A stretch of DNA of 64,000 bases from Alphaproteobacteria bacterium (GCA_028866275.1 JAGWIK010000003.1:60536-124535); one strand, 5' to 3'. Positions 36,566 to 46,551 are shown, counted from the stretch's first letter. Translations and numbers: made by a program. Notes: generated by a model not told the origin, from the sequence alone.

Positions 36566-38122
36566 ATGAATCTATCACAGCCAGATAAGCAGGTGGCAAA
36601 CGACCGAACGGAAAGCGCGCGGCATCCCGTCATGTTCAAATTCACACCCGGACAACCCGTCTCCACAAAGGCCGCCACACACAGCGCCTTTGCCACGACA
36701 CCGCAAATTTTTCCGGATTTCCAGAGCCGCATGCGCGTATCGGGGCGATGGATTCTGGGCGCCGACATGGCCGCGCTGGTTGCGGCCTTTGGCGTCGGAG
36801 CCGTCCTTGTGACGGGATGGCACACCGTCATCGCCCGCGACGCCACCGGCGGTTTTTTTGATATCGTGACGACACAGGAAGCGGCCGTCTTTTTCACTCT
36901 GGCGCTGGCCGCCATTTTGTGGCTCGACAGCCGCGGCCATTATCGCCAGCGCCTGCCTTATTGGGAAACCGTCGGCCATATCGCCGGCATATCATGCATC
37001 GGTTTTCTGGCCGGCGGTTTCGTCGAATTCGCGGCGCGCGATAACAGCTCGCGCCTGTGGGTGGCATTCAGCTGGATTTTGTTCGGCCTGTTCGCGCTGG
37101 CCGGTCGCGGTATCGCGCGCGCCCATCTCAAAAAAACCCGCGTCTGGAACGTGCCCGCCGTCGTGATCGGCAGCGGCCATACGGCGGACGAAGCCAAACG
37201 CGCCCTGTCACGCGATACGTCGATGGGTTTTACCATTGTCGATACCTTGCCGCCCGCTGTCCTTGCCGGAATGAAAAAACCGCTGGCATGGAAACAGGTT
37301 CTGATGATGCATGACGCGCACTATATCTTTCTTGCGCTTGAAGGCGGCGACATCGAACGGTACAGCGTCGCGCTGAAATCGCTGCCGCGCGCGCGCGTGC
37401 CTTTTTCCATTATCCCGCCATGGCTGGGGTTGCCGTCCAGCACGTTAACGCCGCATCACTTCATGATGCAGGACGTCTTGATGCTGCACGATACCAACCG
37501 GCTAAAGCTGCCCTTGCCGCGCCTGTTAAAACGCGCGGTCGATATCGCGTTGGCAAGTCTGGCGACCGCCGCCCTGTCCCCCTTTATGATCGCCGTCGCC
37601 ATCGCCGTGCGGCGCGACGGCGGCCCGGCTTTTTTTAAACAGGCGCGCGTCGGACGCAACGGCATGTTATTCCAATGCTATAAATTCCGGTCGATGCGCA
37701 TCGATGCCGACGAAGCGCTTGATTTATACCTGAAACAAAATCCGGACGCCGTCGAGGAATGGACAAAATACCAGAAACTTAAAAACGACGTGCGCGTGAC
37801 GCGCGTCGGGGCTTTCATCCGCAAGACCAGCCTTGACGAATTACCGCAACTTATCAACGTTATCAAAGGCGATATGAGCCTGGTCGGGCCACGCCCCTGC
37901 ATGCCGGGGCAGGAAAATCTGTATGCCGAGGATTTCAGTTTCTACGAATCCGTGCGTCCCGGCATCACCGGCCCATGGCAGGTCAGCGGCCGCAGCCAGT
38001 TGAGTTTCAAGGAACGCGTCGCGCTGGAAGCCTGGTACGCGCGCAACTGGAATTTGTGGCTGGATATCGTCATTATCCTCAAGACGTTCCCGACGCTTTT
38101 GAAACGCGGGCAGGCTTTTTAG
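36566..38122 (+). CDS. Undecaprenyl-phosphate sugar phosphotransferase (WbaP/PssA type)
   Basis: 518 residues from the ATG at 36566 (36632 is also possible; neither has a good ribosome-binding site). The N-terminal half has four to five membrane segments and a CoA-binding-like soluble domain. The C-terminal polyprenyl-glycosylphosphotransferase domain is complete: KRAVDIALASLATAALSPFM (outline), KQARVGRNGMLFQCYKFRSM (outline), RKTSLDELPQLINVIKGDMS (outline) with the DE pair, LVGPRP and PGITGPWQVSGRSQLSFKER (outline). It starts exopolysaccharide or O-antigen units on undecaprenyl phosphate. It stands alone; no glycan cluster surrounds it. Confidence 0.9.
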   Translation: MNLSQPDKQVANDRTESARHPVMFKFTPGQPVSTKAATHSAFATTPQIFPDFQSRMRVSGRWILGADMAALVAAFGVGAVLVTGWHTVIARDATGGFFDIVTTQEAAVFFTLALAAILWLDSRGHYRQRLPYWETVGHIAGISCIGFLAGGFVEFAARDNSSRLWVAFSWILFGLFALAGRGIARAHLKKTRVWNVPAVVIGSGHTADEAKRALSRDTSMGFTIVDTLPPAVLAGMKKPLAWKQVLMMHDAHYIFLALEGGDIERYSVALKSLPRARVPFSIIPPWLGLPSSTLTPHHFMMQDVLMLHDTNRLKLPLPRLLKRAVDIALASLATAALSPFMIAVAIAVRRDGGPAFFKQARVGRNGMLFQCYKFRSMRIDADEALDLYLKQNPDAVEEWTKYQKLKNDVRVTRVGAFIRKTSLDELPQLINVIKGDMSLVGPRPCMPGQENLYAEDFSFYESVRPGITGPWQVSGRSQLSFKERVALEAWYARNWNLWLDIVIILKTFPTLLKRGQAF

Positions 38123-39459
38123 CTGCTTGCCTCTATCTTTGCCCCCAACTTATTCATCATGCCGGTAAAACCGGGGAAACTGGTGGCGATAAAGCTGCCG
38201 TCGTCGATACGCACCGGCTGTGCGCTGCGCAATCCCAAAACCATAAAGCTCATCGCGATGCGGTGATCCATGGCGGTCGCTACCGTGACGCCGCCTGCGG
38301 GCGGCGCGCCCGTGCCGTGCACGATCAAATCATCGCCGTCGATGTCGACCCGCACGCCACATTGCGCCAGACCTTCCGCCATCAGAGCCAGACGATCGCT
38401 TTCCTTGACGCGCAATTCGCCAAGTCCGCGCATGCGCGTGACGCCCTGTGCGCAGGCGGCCGCCACGGCCAGAACCGGATATTCATCGATCATGCTGGGC
38501 GCAATATCGGGCGGCACGTCGATGCCCGATAACGCGCTGGCCGACACGATCATATCCGCCACCGGTTCGCCACCTTCGTCACGCGGATTGTCATAGACAA
38601 TGCTCGCGCCCATCGCGCGCAATACCGCAAACAAGCCGGCGCGGCGCGGATTGACCCCGACGCCGCGCAACACCACCCGCGACCCCGGACACAAAAGCGC
38701 CGCGACCAAAGGGAACGCCGCCGAACTGGGGTCGGCGGGCACGGTAATATCCTGTGCCGCCAGCCGCGGCTTGCCGGTGACGGATATCACATCCGCGCCG
38801 CCGGTATTTTTTTCCACGACGACCTGCGCGCCGAAACCGCGCAGCATGTTTTCGCTGTGGTCGCGCGTCGGCGTTTTTTCAATAACGGTCGTCACACCGT
38901 CGCACCCCAGCCCTGCCAGCAAAATGGCCGATTTAACCTGCGCCGAGGCTACCGGCAATTCATAGGTCAAAGCTTGCGGATGCGCCGCGCCCAAAACGGT
39001 CAAGGGCATGCGCCCGTCCACGCTGTCGAAGCGCGCGCCCATGCGCGACAAAGGCTCGATCACGCGCCCCATGGGCCGTTTGCGCAACGACGCGTCGCCG
39101 TCGAACCGCGTGGCAAAATGCCGCGTCGCCACCAGCCCCATCAACAGCCGCGCCGACGTGCCGCTGTTGCCCATGTCCAGAACGCCGTCCGGCGCGTGCA
39201 GCGCGTCCAACCCCGCGCCCGCGACATGCCACACGCCGTCATCGTCTTTGCGAATGTCCGCGCCCATGGCGCGCAACGCCGCGACCGTGCCCAGCACATC
39301 TTCGCCTTCCAAAAGGCCGCGCACCGTGGTGACGCCATGGGCGATGCCGCCCAGCATGATGCTGCGATGGGAAATGCTTTTATCGCCGGGCGGCGCGATA
39401 TCGCCCGCCAGAGCGCCACAGCGCGACGACGTCAAAGGATGAGGCGTGGCAGAAGACAT
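38119..39459 (-). CDS. aroA: 3-phosphoshikimate 1-carboxyvinyltransferase (EPSP synthase)
   Basis: 446 residues. Joins PEP to shikimate-3-phosphate. It has PGDKSISHRSIMLGG, LDMGNSGTSARLLMG, RPMGRVIEPL, SAQVKSAILLAGL, DEYPVLAVAAACA and RVKESDRLALMAEGL. The sequence looks like the class II form (GNSGTSARL with Ala, as in other alphaproteobacteria). The stop overlaps the stop of the upstream-strand transferase gene by 4 bp. cmk and rpsA, usual downstream partners, are absent. Confidence 0.96.
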   Translation of the reverse strand: MSSATPHPLTSSRCGALAGDIAPPGDKSISHRSIMLGGIAHGVTTVRGLLEGEDVLGTVAALRAMGADIRKDDDGVWHVAGAGLDALHAPDGVLDMGNSGTSARLLMGLVATRHFATRFDGDASLRKRPMGRVIEPLSRMGARFDSVDGRMPLTVLGAAHPQALTYELPVASAQVKSAILLAGLGCDGVTTVIEKTPTRDHSENMLRGFGAQVVVEKNTGGADVISVTGKPRLAAQDITVPADPSSAAFPLVAALLCPGSRVVLRGVGVNPRRAGLFAVLRAMGASIVYDNPRDEGGEPVADMIVSASALSGIDVPPDIAPSMIDEYPVLAVAAACAQGVTRMRGLGELRVKESDRLALMAEGLAQCGVRVDIDGDDLIVHGTGAPPAGGVTVATAMDHRIAMSFMVLGLRSAQPVRIDDGSFIATSFPGFTGMMNKLGAKIEASS

Positions 39460-39553
39460 GAAAAACCCCGGGCATGCGAATCAACAAAAATGATCTTATC
39501 AGCCAACCCGCTTCATGATACAAGCGCGGCATCTCTTTTCGCGGGGAAAGACC

Positions 39554-39934
39554 ATGTTCAAAGGATTTCGCACCACAGTTCTGGAATTCATGCCCGCCGC
39601 GGAGGAAATCGCGGGAAGCGTTCTTCTGGGCGAGATCAATGATGCCAGACGCAAATATAATCTGGCTCTTTCTTCGTTTATGCGCCCGATACCCGGCCTG
39701 TATATCAACGAGCTGACATGCGAAGAGTTCCTGCGAAAAATGGCCGTTCTTGAACGGGACCACATCGTCACGTCACGGCCGGCGGGCTACGCAATTCATC
39801 ATCAGGGCGCGGGGCAGCCCGCTTTACCATTTTATGCCCTGACACACCGGGGCCACACCGACAAACGAAGCATGATACAAAACCGGCCACGCGACATCCG
39901 GCGACACCCGCTGCCGCATCATGTTCCCGCTTGA
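39554..39934 (+). CDS. Uncharacterised 126-aa protein
   Basis: Not recognised. The ATG at 39554 is preceded by GGGGAAAG, a good ribosome-binding site. The first 75 residues look folded (TVLEFMPAAEEIAGSVLLGE, then RRKYNLALSSFMRPIPGLYI in part). The last 35 are rich in His, Arg and Pro and may be disordered, or partly the result of a missed frameshift. It is convergent with the acyl-CoA ligase gene, with 2 bp between stops. Confidence that it is expressed is moderate. Confidence 0.5.
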   Translation: MFKGFRTTVLEFMPAAEEIAGSVLLGEINDARRKYNLALSSFMRPIPGLYINELTCEEFLRKMAVLERDHIVTSRPAGYAIHHQGAGQPALPFYALTHRGHTDKRSMIQNRPRDIRRHPLPHHVPA

Positions 39935-39936
39935 CC

Positions 39937-41625
39937 TTATTTTGCCGTCTCTTCCAGAATCATTTTGCGCGACAATTTGCCGATCAAGGTTTTCGGCAAA
40001 GGCGCGGTGCGGAATTCGATGATTTTCGGCATTTCGATCGGCGATAATTTATCTTTTAAAAACGCCTTTAATTCTTCCGCCGTCACGCTTTGCCCGTCGC
40101 GGCATTTGATAAAAGCCTTGACCGTCTGGCCGCGATAATCGTCGTGAACGCCCGCCACGATGCATTCCTCGACGGCGGGATGTTCATAAATCGCTTCCTC
40201 GACATGGCGCGGATAGACCTTGAACCCGCCCGCCGCGATCATATCCTTGATGCGGTCGACAATAAAAGTATAACCGTCGGCATCCATATATCCGACATCG
40301 CCGGTATGCAGCCGCACACCGTCCGGCGTTTCATCCATTACCATCGCGGTTTCCTGCGCCTGACGCCAATAACCCGCCATGACCTGCGGCCCGCGGATGC
40401 ACACTTCGCCGGTTTCGCCCTGCGGCAGCACGGTTTTTTTGTCTTCGAGGCTGACAATTTCGATAAGAGTGCCCGGCGCGGGCAAACCTATCGACCCGGT
40501 TTTATTTTCGCCGTCAACCGGGTTGCACGACACCACCGGCGAGGTTTCCGACAACCCGTATCCTTCGACCAGCACGCATCCGGTCAATCGCTCGAAATCG
40601 CGCTTGACCTCGACCGGCAAGGGCGCGCCGCCGGAAAAACAATATTTGATGCTCTTTAGATTATACCGCTTCAAATCCTTGTAATGGTTGATCGCGGTGT
40701 AAATGGTCGGCACGGCGGGAAACAGGGTCGGGCGTTTTTTGTCGATGGTCTTGATAACCTGCGCCAAATCGAAACGCGGCAACACAACCAGCCTGCCGCC
40801 CAATAACACCGTGACGTTCAACACCGCCGTCATCGCGAACACATGGAAAAACGGCAACACGCCCAGCATCACTTCCTGTCCCGGCACCACGCCGGGAAAC
40901 AGGTTGCGCGCCTGCACCACATTGACCGACAAATTGGCGTGCGTCAGCATCGCCCCCTTGGGCACGCCGGTCGTGCCGCCCGTATATTGCAGCACCGCCA
41001 GATCGCGCGCGGGGTCGATGTCGACCGGCGTATAGGCCCCGTCATTGGTGACAAGGGTAAAAAAATCGATATTGTGAACATCGTCGTCGACCGAAACGAT
41101 GTCGCGATATTTGACGACGGGATAAAGCCAGGACAACGGGAACGGCAAAATATCCTGCATGCGCCCGACAATAATTTTTTCAAGGCACGACGCGCCGAGC
41201 AACGGCGCGAGCTTGCCGTATATCTGCGGCATATCGATGGTCGCCATAACGCGGCATCCGGAATCGTGCACCTGTTTTTCGATTTCCTTGACGGCGTAAA
41301 GCGGGTTGAAATTCACCACCACCGCGCCGATCTTCAACGCGGCGAAATACAAAAAGATATAATAAGGCGAATTGGGCAATAACAAGCCGACGCGGTCGCC
41401 CTTGGCCACGCCCAGATTCTGCAACCCGCGCGCCGCGCGCGCGACAAAATCCGCCGTGTCGCGATAGGTATAGGTCTTGCCCAGAAAATCGATAAAGACA
41501 TGATCGGGGTAATCGCGCACCGCGTCGTCGAGAATCGCGTAAAGCGGATGCGCGGGGATTTCCGCGCTCCAATCGACGGAGGCCGGATATTTCTTTGCCC
41601 ACAGCAAATGATCAGGCACGGTCAT
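39937..41625 (-). CDS. fadD: Long-chain fatty-acid--CoA ligase
   Basis: 562 residues of the AMP-forming adenylate family. P-loop: QYTGGTTGVPKGAMLTH; A5 motif: VEGYGLSETSPV; A7/A8: LHTGDVGYMDADGYTFIVDRIKDMI (outline) ; catalytic lysine near the C-terminus in PKTLIGKLSRK. FadD-like features include the long N-terminus (DHLLWAKKYPASVDW). It activates fatty acids for beta-oxidation or lipid synthesis. A TATAAT sits about 7 bp from the start codon, so the message may be leaderless. Confidence 0.93.
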   Translation of the reverse strand: MTVPDHLLWAKKYPASVDWSAEIPAHPLYAILDDAVRDYPDHVFIDFLGKTYTYRDTADFVARAARGLQNLGVAKGDRVGLLLPNSPYYIFLYFAALKIGAVVVNFNPLYAVKEIEKQVHDSGCRVMATIDMPQIYGKLAPLLGASCLEKIIVGRMQDILPFPLSWLYPVVKYRDIVSVDDDVHNIDFFTLVTNDGAYTPVDIDPARDLAVLQYTGGTTGVPKGAMLTHANLSVNVVQARNLFPGVVPGQEVMLGVLPFFHVFAMTAVLNVTVLLGGRLVVLPRFDLAQVIKTIDKKRPTLFPAVPTIYTAINHYKDLKRYNLKSIKYCFSGGAPLPVEVKRDFERLTGCVLVEGYGLSETSPVVSCNPVDGENKTGSIGLPAPGTLIEIVSLEDKKTVLPQGETGEVCIRGPQVMAGYWRQAQETAMVMDETPDGVRLHTGDVGYMDADGYTFIVDRIKDMIAAGGFKVYPRHVEEAIYEHPAVEECIVAGVHDDYRGQTVKAFIKCRDGQSVTAEELKAFLKDKLSPIEMPKIIEFRTAPLPKTLIGKLSRKMILEETAK

Positions 41626-41632
41626 AGCCGCG

Positions 41633-41638
41633 ATTATA
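41633..41638 (-). promoter_or_regulatory. Possible -10 box of a leaderless fadD transcript
   Basis: Perfect TATAAT on the minus strand with 7 bp between it and the ATG at 41625. The -35 region is weak (ACTCTT at 17 bp). If used, transcription would start at or next to the start codon. Confidence 0.3.
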
Positions 41639-41786
41639 AACCCGTCAGAATTAACAAGAGTTTAGTTTTTCGCATTGCTGCATTGCAAAAAGAGCGGCTT
41701 TGGGGCATTGATTTGACTTGATGAGATCCTATGTTGCATGCACGGCCTTTGGCGGATACAAGGCTCAGGACAAAAGGAACCGAATA

Positions 41787-42371
41787 ATGACCGAAGCCCA
41801 GAAACAAGAAATGCCCGAAACCGAAACGGAAAATGCCGCCGATGCCGGCGCGCCCGATACGGCTATGACCGATGCCGCGCGCATCGCCGAACTGGAACGG
41901 CAAGTCGCCGAATTGAAAGACCGCGCGCTGCGCGAAATGGCCGACGCCGAAAACACGCGCCGCCGCGCGCAAAAGGAACGCGAAGAAACATCGAAATATG
42001 CCGTGGCCAATTTTGCCAAGGAAATGCTGAATGTTTCCGACAATTTCGTGCGCGCGCTGGAAGCCGCGCCCAAGGACAGCGCCGACGCAGGCGTCAAAAA
42101 TCTAATCGCCGGCATCGAAGCGACCGAACGCCAATTGGCCAACACGCTGGCCCAGTTCGGCATCAAGAAAATCGATCCTGTCGGCCAACCCTTCGACCCC
42201 AATTTTCACCGCGCCATGGCCGAGATCGAAAGCGCCGATCATCCCCCCGGCACTGTCGTGCAGGTCATGCAGGCGGGATATGTCATTCATGACCGTTTGC
42301 TGCGCGAAGCGCTGGTCGCCGTTTCCAAGGGCAGCCCTGCCGCCGCGCCCCATGTCGATACGACCGCTTAA
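41787..42371 (+). CDS. grpE: Nucleotide exchange factor GrpE
   Basis: 194 residues from the ATG at 41787, preceded by AAAGGAA. The N-terminal acidic tail is followed by a long coiled coil (IAELERQVAELKDRALREMADAENTRRR, outline) and the C-terminal beta domain PVGQPFDPNFHRAMAEIES (outline), VVQVMQAGYVIHDRLLREAL (outline). It releases ADP from DnaK, encoded 2 kb away on the same strand. hrcA, the usual neighbour, is not seen, and a glycosyltransferase gene on the other strand separates grpE from dnaK. Confidence 0.95.
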   Translation: MTEAQKQEMPETETENAADAGAPDTAMTDAARIAELERQVAELKDRALREMADAENTRRRAQKEREETSKYAVANFAKEMLNVSDNFVRALEAAPKDSADAGVKNLIAGIEATERQLANTLAQFGIKKIDPVGQPFDPNFHRAMAEIESADHPPGTVVQVMQAGYVIHDRLLREALVAVSKGSPAAAPHVDTTA

Positions 42372-42375
42372 CTAG

Positions 42376-44247
42376 CTAAATTTTATCGCGCATAAAATTT
42401 AACACGCCATCAACGCTGATCGCCTCCATGCCTTGCGCCCGTTCCGGCGGCAGGTCGGGCATGATCAAATGCAGATGCGGCGAATGCAGCGCCGGCGTGC
42501 TGGTACCGCACAAAACAAAAGCCGGAACACCAAGCGCGGCGGCAACATTGGCCGGGCCGCTGTCGTTGCCCAAAAGCCCCTCGCTTTCGGTGATCAGGCC
42601 AAGGAAACAGGCGAAGTCGAGTCCGACCGTCGGAATGATCTGGCCCCGGTGACGGCATAAAGCGTGCGCGCGTGCAACGATCTCGGCTTCATTCGGCGCG
42701 CCGGTCAGGAAGATCGTGCCGCCGTGCGCTTCAATCAGCGCATCGGCGACTTGCGCGAAGTAATCCAGTGGCCAACGCCGCGCCGGTTCCGACGCGCCGG
42801 GGGCCACAATAACCCACGGGCGCGGATAGGCTGCGAATTTCTGCCGCGCGGCCGCGGTCTGTGCGGGCTGGCGGATCAGGTACGAATGGCGGTCGGGCAC
42901 GGCGATGCCCAGCCAACCAAGCAAGGTCAGACTTTTTTCCCAGCCGTTGGCCGACGATTCCGCCAGCTTGGGTGGATAGGCAATGACTTCGCGGATGCCG
43001 GCCAAATAGGCCAGCACGCGATAGCGCGGGCTGTGATGCAGGACGAACAGGCGCTTCAGCCGCGCCCGCCGCAGGGTCAGCCATGTTTCCGCCAGATTAG
43101 TGAAAAGCCCGGCCATGCCCCGCTTGTGCGGCAGGGTCAGAATGGAGGTAAAAGCCGGGTCATCAGCTAGCAGCGGGCCCGCCAGTGCCGAAGATTTGGC
43201 CAGAAGCGTAAGGCTGCTTCCCTCGCTGGTCGCCGCGATGGCACGCAGGGCGGGCAAAAGCCAGATCATGTCGCCCAGCCCGGGCAGCGGCTGAAGGGCG
43301 CCGGTTCGGTTTTGGTGCGCAAGCGCGCGGTTATTTAGCTTCTTTGGCGTACCCATGAACAGGGCATAGGCACGCAGGGCCGCGAAGATGCGGCCCCGGC
43401 GTATCAGATGCTGGGCCTGCTTGTTTCTTTGTTTGCGGTTCAGGGGAACGTAGCGCCAGCTGGCCCACGGCGTAGCGGCCAGTGCTTTTGCAAAACGCGG
43501 TTCCTGATAGGTCTGGCTCCATTCCTGCCACGGTTTGCCGCCGGCGTAATGGATAAAGACCGTGTCGCCGCCAACCGGGAAATGATCGATTAGCACATTC
43601 CATTTACGCGGCAGGAGCAGGACGGTTTCAGCCAGAACGACATTGAGGGCATCCTGATCGAGCATTGAGAACCGCCCGTAATTCTCGGCCAGCGTTTTAA
43701 TCAGGATATTTGTCAGACCGCGTTCGTTCCATTTTTCAACATCGATGTAAAGAACGCCCGAATTGAAATAGACGGCATTTTCAGGCAACCCGGCCGCCTG
43801 TTTGCGACGCTCCTGTTCGACATCGGGAACGGCGGCGACAACCTTGCCCTCCATGTCCAGCGAGACAAGTTCCGCCAGTTTGCCCGTGCATATGATATCG
43901 GCGTCCAGATACAAAACTTTGGACGCGATGCCGGCCAAAGCGTCGCATATGAGAAAACGATTATATATCGCGCGGGTATAGGCGTCGGGATCTGGAAGTC
44001 GCGCCAGCAGGACATCGTCGACGTCATGGCAGCGGATATCCATTCCCTGACGCTGCGCGAACCGAGTCAGCTCGTCTTTGTCGCTGGAAGAAAATCCCGT
44101 GGCCATGACATGGAAAATGATTGCAAGTTCCGGGTTGGCGCGAGCGATGGAAGCGATGGCCGCCCCCATGGGCGGCAGGTACGAACGATCGACGCCGAAG
44201 GCAACATGCAAGGCGGGCTTGTCAGTCTTCGATTGTGTTTGATTCAC
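42376..44247 (-). CDS. Two-domain glycosyltransferase: GT8 fused to GT9 (heptosyltransferase-like)
   Basis: 623 residues. Domain 1 (about 13-285) is GT8: HVAFGVDRSYLPPMGAAIAS (outline), the DXD region VLYLDADIICTGKL, YFNSGVLYIDVEKWNE, LDQDALN and IHYAGGKPW. Domain 2 (about 315-620) is GT9/ADP-heptose transferase-like: GLGDMIWLLPALRAI, then VIVAPGASEPARRWPLDYFA and GNDSGPANVAAALGVPAFVL (outline). GT8 enzymes add hexoses to LPS core and GT9 add heptoses, so a dual LPS-core enzyme is likely. Membrane segments are absent, so it works at the inner membrane face. The two families are normally separate genes. Confidence 0.85.
   Translation of the reverse strand: MNQTQSKTDKPALHVAFGVDRSYLPPMGAAIASIARANPELAIIFHVMATGFSSSDKDELTRFAQRQGMDIRCHDVDDVLLARLPDPDAYTRAIYNRFLICDALAGIASKVLYLDADIICTGKLAELVSLDMEGKVVAAVPDVEQERRKQAAGLPENAVYFNSGVLYIDVEKWNERGLTNILIKTLAENYGRFSMLDQDALNVVLAETVLLLPRKWNVLIDHFPVGGDTVFIHYAGGKPWQEWSQTYQEPRFAKALAATPWASWRYVPLNRKQRNKQAQHLIRRGRIFAALRAYALFMGTPKKLNNRALAHQNRTGALQPLPGLGDMIWLLPALRAIAATSEGSSLTLLAKSSALAGPLLADDPAFTSILTLPHKRGMAGLFTNLAETWLTLRRARLKRLFVLHHSPRYRVLAYLAGIREVIAYPPKLAESSANGWEKSLTLLGWLGIAVPDRHSYLIRQPAQTAAARQKFAAYPRPWVIVAPGASEPARRWPLDYFAQVADALIEAHGGTIFLTGAPNEAEIVARAHALCRHRGQIIPTVGLDFACFLGLITESEGLLGNDSGPANVAAALGVPAFVLCGTSTPALHSPHLHLIMPDLPPERAQGMEAISVDGVLNFMRDKI
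42378..42400. repeat. AT-rich palindrome at the 3' ends of grpE and the glycosyltransferase gene
   Basis: AAATTTTAT-CGCGC-ATAAAATTT, perfect 9-bp arms. It encodes the last residues of the glycosyltransferase on the minus strand and lies just past the grpE stop on the plus strand. It may serve as a weak two-way transcript end; there is no separate U-run. Confidence 0.4.
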
Positions 44248-44391
44248 GTTTTTCCTTTTATACGAAGGCCCCCATAGATATTTTATTACGAAGTTTCGAT
44301 CAAGAGCGCATGGATTCCCGCCGGGGCCACGGCTAGAAAGCGAATTTTGGGTGAAGAGAGCCTTGCAGGACGATCTTTTGTATTCCCCTGT

Positions 44392-44419
44392 CTTGCACCT
44401 ACCGAAATCATCCCTATAT
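44392..44419 (+). promoter_or_regulatory. Heat-shock (sigma-32-type) promoter of dnaK
   Basis: CTTGCA at 44392-44397 and CTATAT at 44414-44419 (in CCCTATAT) with a 16-bp spacer match the alphaproteobacterial RpoH pattern of CTTG and CYTATNT boxes. It lies 63 bp before the dnaK ATG. Confidence 0.6.
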
Positions 44420-44481
44420 TGTTGTTTGAGGCGTTAATGAATGAAACGCCAACCATTTGTAAGATAAGGAAGAAAAATAAA

Positions 44482-46401
44482 ATGGCAAAAGTTATCGGCA
44501 TCGACCTCGGCACCACCAATTCATGCGTCGCGGTCATGGAAGGTTCGGGAACCACCGTTATCCATAACGCGGAAGGCGCGAACACCACCCCGTCGATCGT
44601 TGCCTTTACCAATGGCGACGAACGTCTGGTCGGGCAGGCCGCCAAGCGTCAGGCCGTCACCAACCCCGCCAACACGCTGTATGCCATCAAACGCCTGATC
44701 GGCCGCCGTTTCGACGACCCGATGGTGCAAAAAGACATCGGCCTGATGCCGTACAAGATCGTCAAGAATTCCAACGGCGACGCATGGGTCGAAGGCGGCG
44801 GCAAGAATTACAGCCCGTCGGAAGTATCGGCCTTCATTCTGATGAAGATGAAAGAAACCGCCGAAGCTTATCTGGGCGAAAAAGTCACGCAGGCCGTGAT
44901 CACGGTTCCCGCTTATTTCAACGACAGCCAGCGTCAGGCCACCAAGGACGCGGGCAAAATCGCGGGCCTTGAAGTCCTGCGCATCATCAACGAACCGACC
45001 GCCGCCGCGCTGGCCTATGGCATGGAAAAGAAGAAATCCGGCACGGTCGCGATCTATGACCTTGGCGGCGGCACGTTCGACGTTTCCGTTCTGGAAATCG
45101 GCGATGGCGTGTTTGAAGTCAAATCGACCAACGGCGACACTTTCCTCGGCGGCGAAGATTTCGACAGCCGCGTGATGGATTTCCTGTGCGACGAATTCAA
45201 AAAAGAACAGGGCATCGACCTGCGCGCCGACAAGCTGGCGCTGCAACGCCTGAAAGAAGCGGCGGAAAAGGCCAAGATCGAATTGTCTTCATCGATGCAG
45301 ACCGAAGTTAATCTGCCTTTCATCACCGCCGACCAATCCGGCCCCAAGCATCTGTCGATCAAGCTGACGCGCGCCAAGCTGGAAGCGCTGGTCGATGAAT
45401 TGGTGCAGAAAACCGTCGAACCGTGCAAGCAGGCATTGAAAGACGCCGGTCTGAAAGCCAGCGACATTGATGAAGTCATCCTTGTCGGCGGCATGACGCG
45501 CATGCCAAAAATCATCGAAACGGTCAAACAATTCTTTGGGCGCGAACCGCATCGCGGCGTCAACCCGGACGAAGTGGTGGCCGTCGGCGCCGCCATTCAG
45601 GCCGGCGTGTTGAAGGGCGACGTCAAGGATGTGCTGTTGCTCGACGTCACGCCTTTGTCGCTCGGCATCGAAACGCTGGGCGGCGTGTTCACGCGCCTGA
45701 TCGACCGCAACACGACGATTCCGACCAAGAAATCGCAAGTGTTTTCAACCGCCGAGGATAACCAGAACGCCGTGACCATCCGCGTATTTCAGGGCGAACG
45801 TGAAATGGCCGCCGACAACAAAATGCTGGGCCAGTTCGATTTGATGGGCATTCCGCCCGCGCCGCGCGGCGTGCCGCAGATCGAAGTTATCTTCGACATC
45901 GACGCCAACGGCATTGTCAGCGTCACCGCCAAGGACAAGGCGACGGGCAAGGAACAGCAGATCCGCATCCAGGCCTCGGGCGGGTTGTCGGATGCCGACA
46001 TTCAACGCATGGTCAAGGAAGCGGAGGCCAACGCCGCCGAGGACAAGAAACGCCGCGAAGCCGTCGACGCCCGCAATCAGGCCGACAGCCTGATCCACCA
46101 AAGCGAAAAGACGCTGGCCGAGCTGGGCGACAAGGTGCAGGCCGCGGATAAATCCGCGATCGAAAGCGCGATTGCCGACCTGAAAGCCGTTCTGGACAGC
46201 GGCGACGCCGCGGCCATCAAGGCGAAATCCGACGCGTTGACGCAGGTGTCGATGAAACTGGGCGAACAGCTGTACAAGGCGCAGCAGGAAGGCGCCGCGG
46301 CTGGCGCAGCCCCGGGCGGCGAAAGCGCGGCGGCCGAACCCGGCGTCGTCGATGCCGAATTCAGCGAAGTCAAAGACGACAAGAAAAACGGCACGGCGTA
46401 A
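44482..46401 (+). CDS. dnaK: Molecular chaperone DnaK
   Basis: 639 residues. The ATG at 44482 gives [20 protein letters not shown] (outline), preceded by AAGGAAG; a longer frame starting at 44347 is only leader. The ATPase domain has [20 protein letters not shown] (outline), the second phosphate loop [13 protein letters not shown] and the GGMTRMPKI adenosine loop. The substrate-binding domain contains [17 protein letters not shown]. The C-terminal tail is Ala/Gly-rich and ends [18 protein letters not shown] (outline). dnaJ usually follows, but a terminator and an unrelated gene follow here. Confidence 0.98.
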   Translation: MAKVIGIDLGTTNSCVAVMEGSGTTVIHNAEGANTTPSIVAFTNGDERLVGQAAKRQAVTNPANTLYAIKRLIGRRFDDPMVQKDIGLMPYKIVKNSNGDAWVEGGGKNYSPSEVSAFILMKMKETAEAYLGEKVTQAVITVPAYFNDSQRQATKDAGKIAGLEVLRIINEPTAAALAYGMEKKKSGTVAIYDLGGGTFDVSVLEIGDGVFEVKSTNGDTFLGGEDFDSRVMDFLCDEFKKEQGIDLRADKLALQRLKEAAEKAKIELSSSMQTEVNLPFITADQSGPKHLSIKLTRAKLEALVDELVQKTVEPCKQALKDAGLKASDIDEVILVGGMTRMPKIIETVKQFFGREPHRGVNPDEVVAVGAAIQAGVLKGDVKDVLLLDVTPLSLGIETLGGVFTRLIDRNTTIPTKKSQVFSTAEDNQNAVTIRVFQGEREMAADNKMLGQFDLMGIPPAPRGVPQIEVIFDIDANGIVSVTAKDKATGKEQQIRIQASGGLSDADIQRMVKEAEANAAEDKKRREAVDARNQADSLIHQSEKTLAELGDKVQAADKSAIESAIADLKAVLDSGDAAAIKAKSDALTQVSMKLGEQLYKAQQEGAAAGAAPGGESAAAEPGVVDAEFSEVKDDKKNGTA

Positions 46402-46423
46402 TCGCAACCGGTTTTCAATAACC

Positions 46424-46456
46424 AAAACCGCAGCAAGCAATTGCTGCGGTTTTTTG
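46424..46456 (+). terminator. Rho-independent terminator of dnaK
   Basis: Perfect stem AAACCGCAGCAA / TTGCTGCGGTTT with a GCAA loop, running into TTTTTTG. It ends the dnaK transcript 23 bp after the stop, so dnaJ is not co-transcribed. Confidence 0.92.
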
Positions 46457-46551
46457 TTGGGCTTTTTTATCGAACAACGCAGAAAACGGCTTTTCGGGGG
46501 ACAGGCCTGCGCGACACCGAAATGATGGACTTTACAAATATCTTGAACCCC

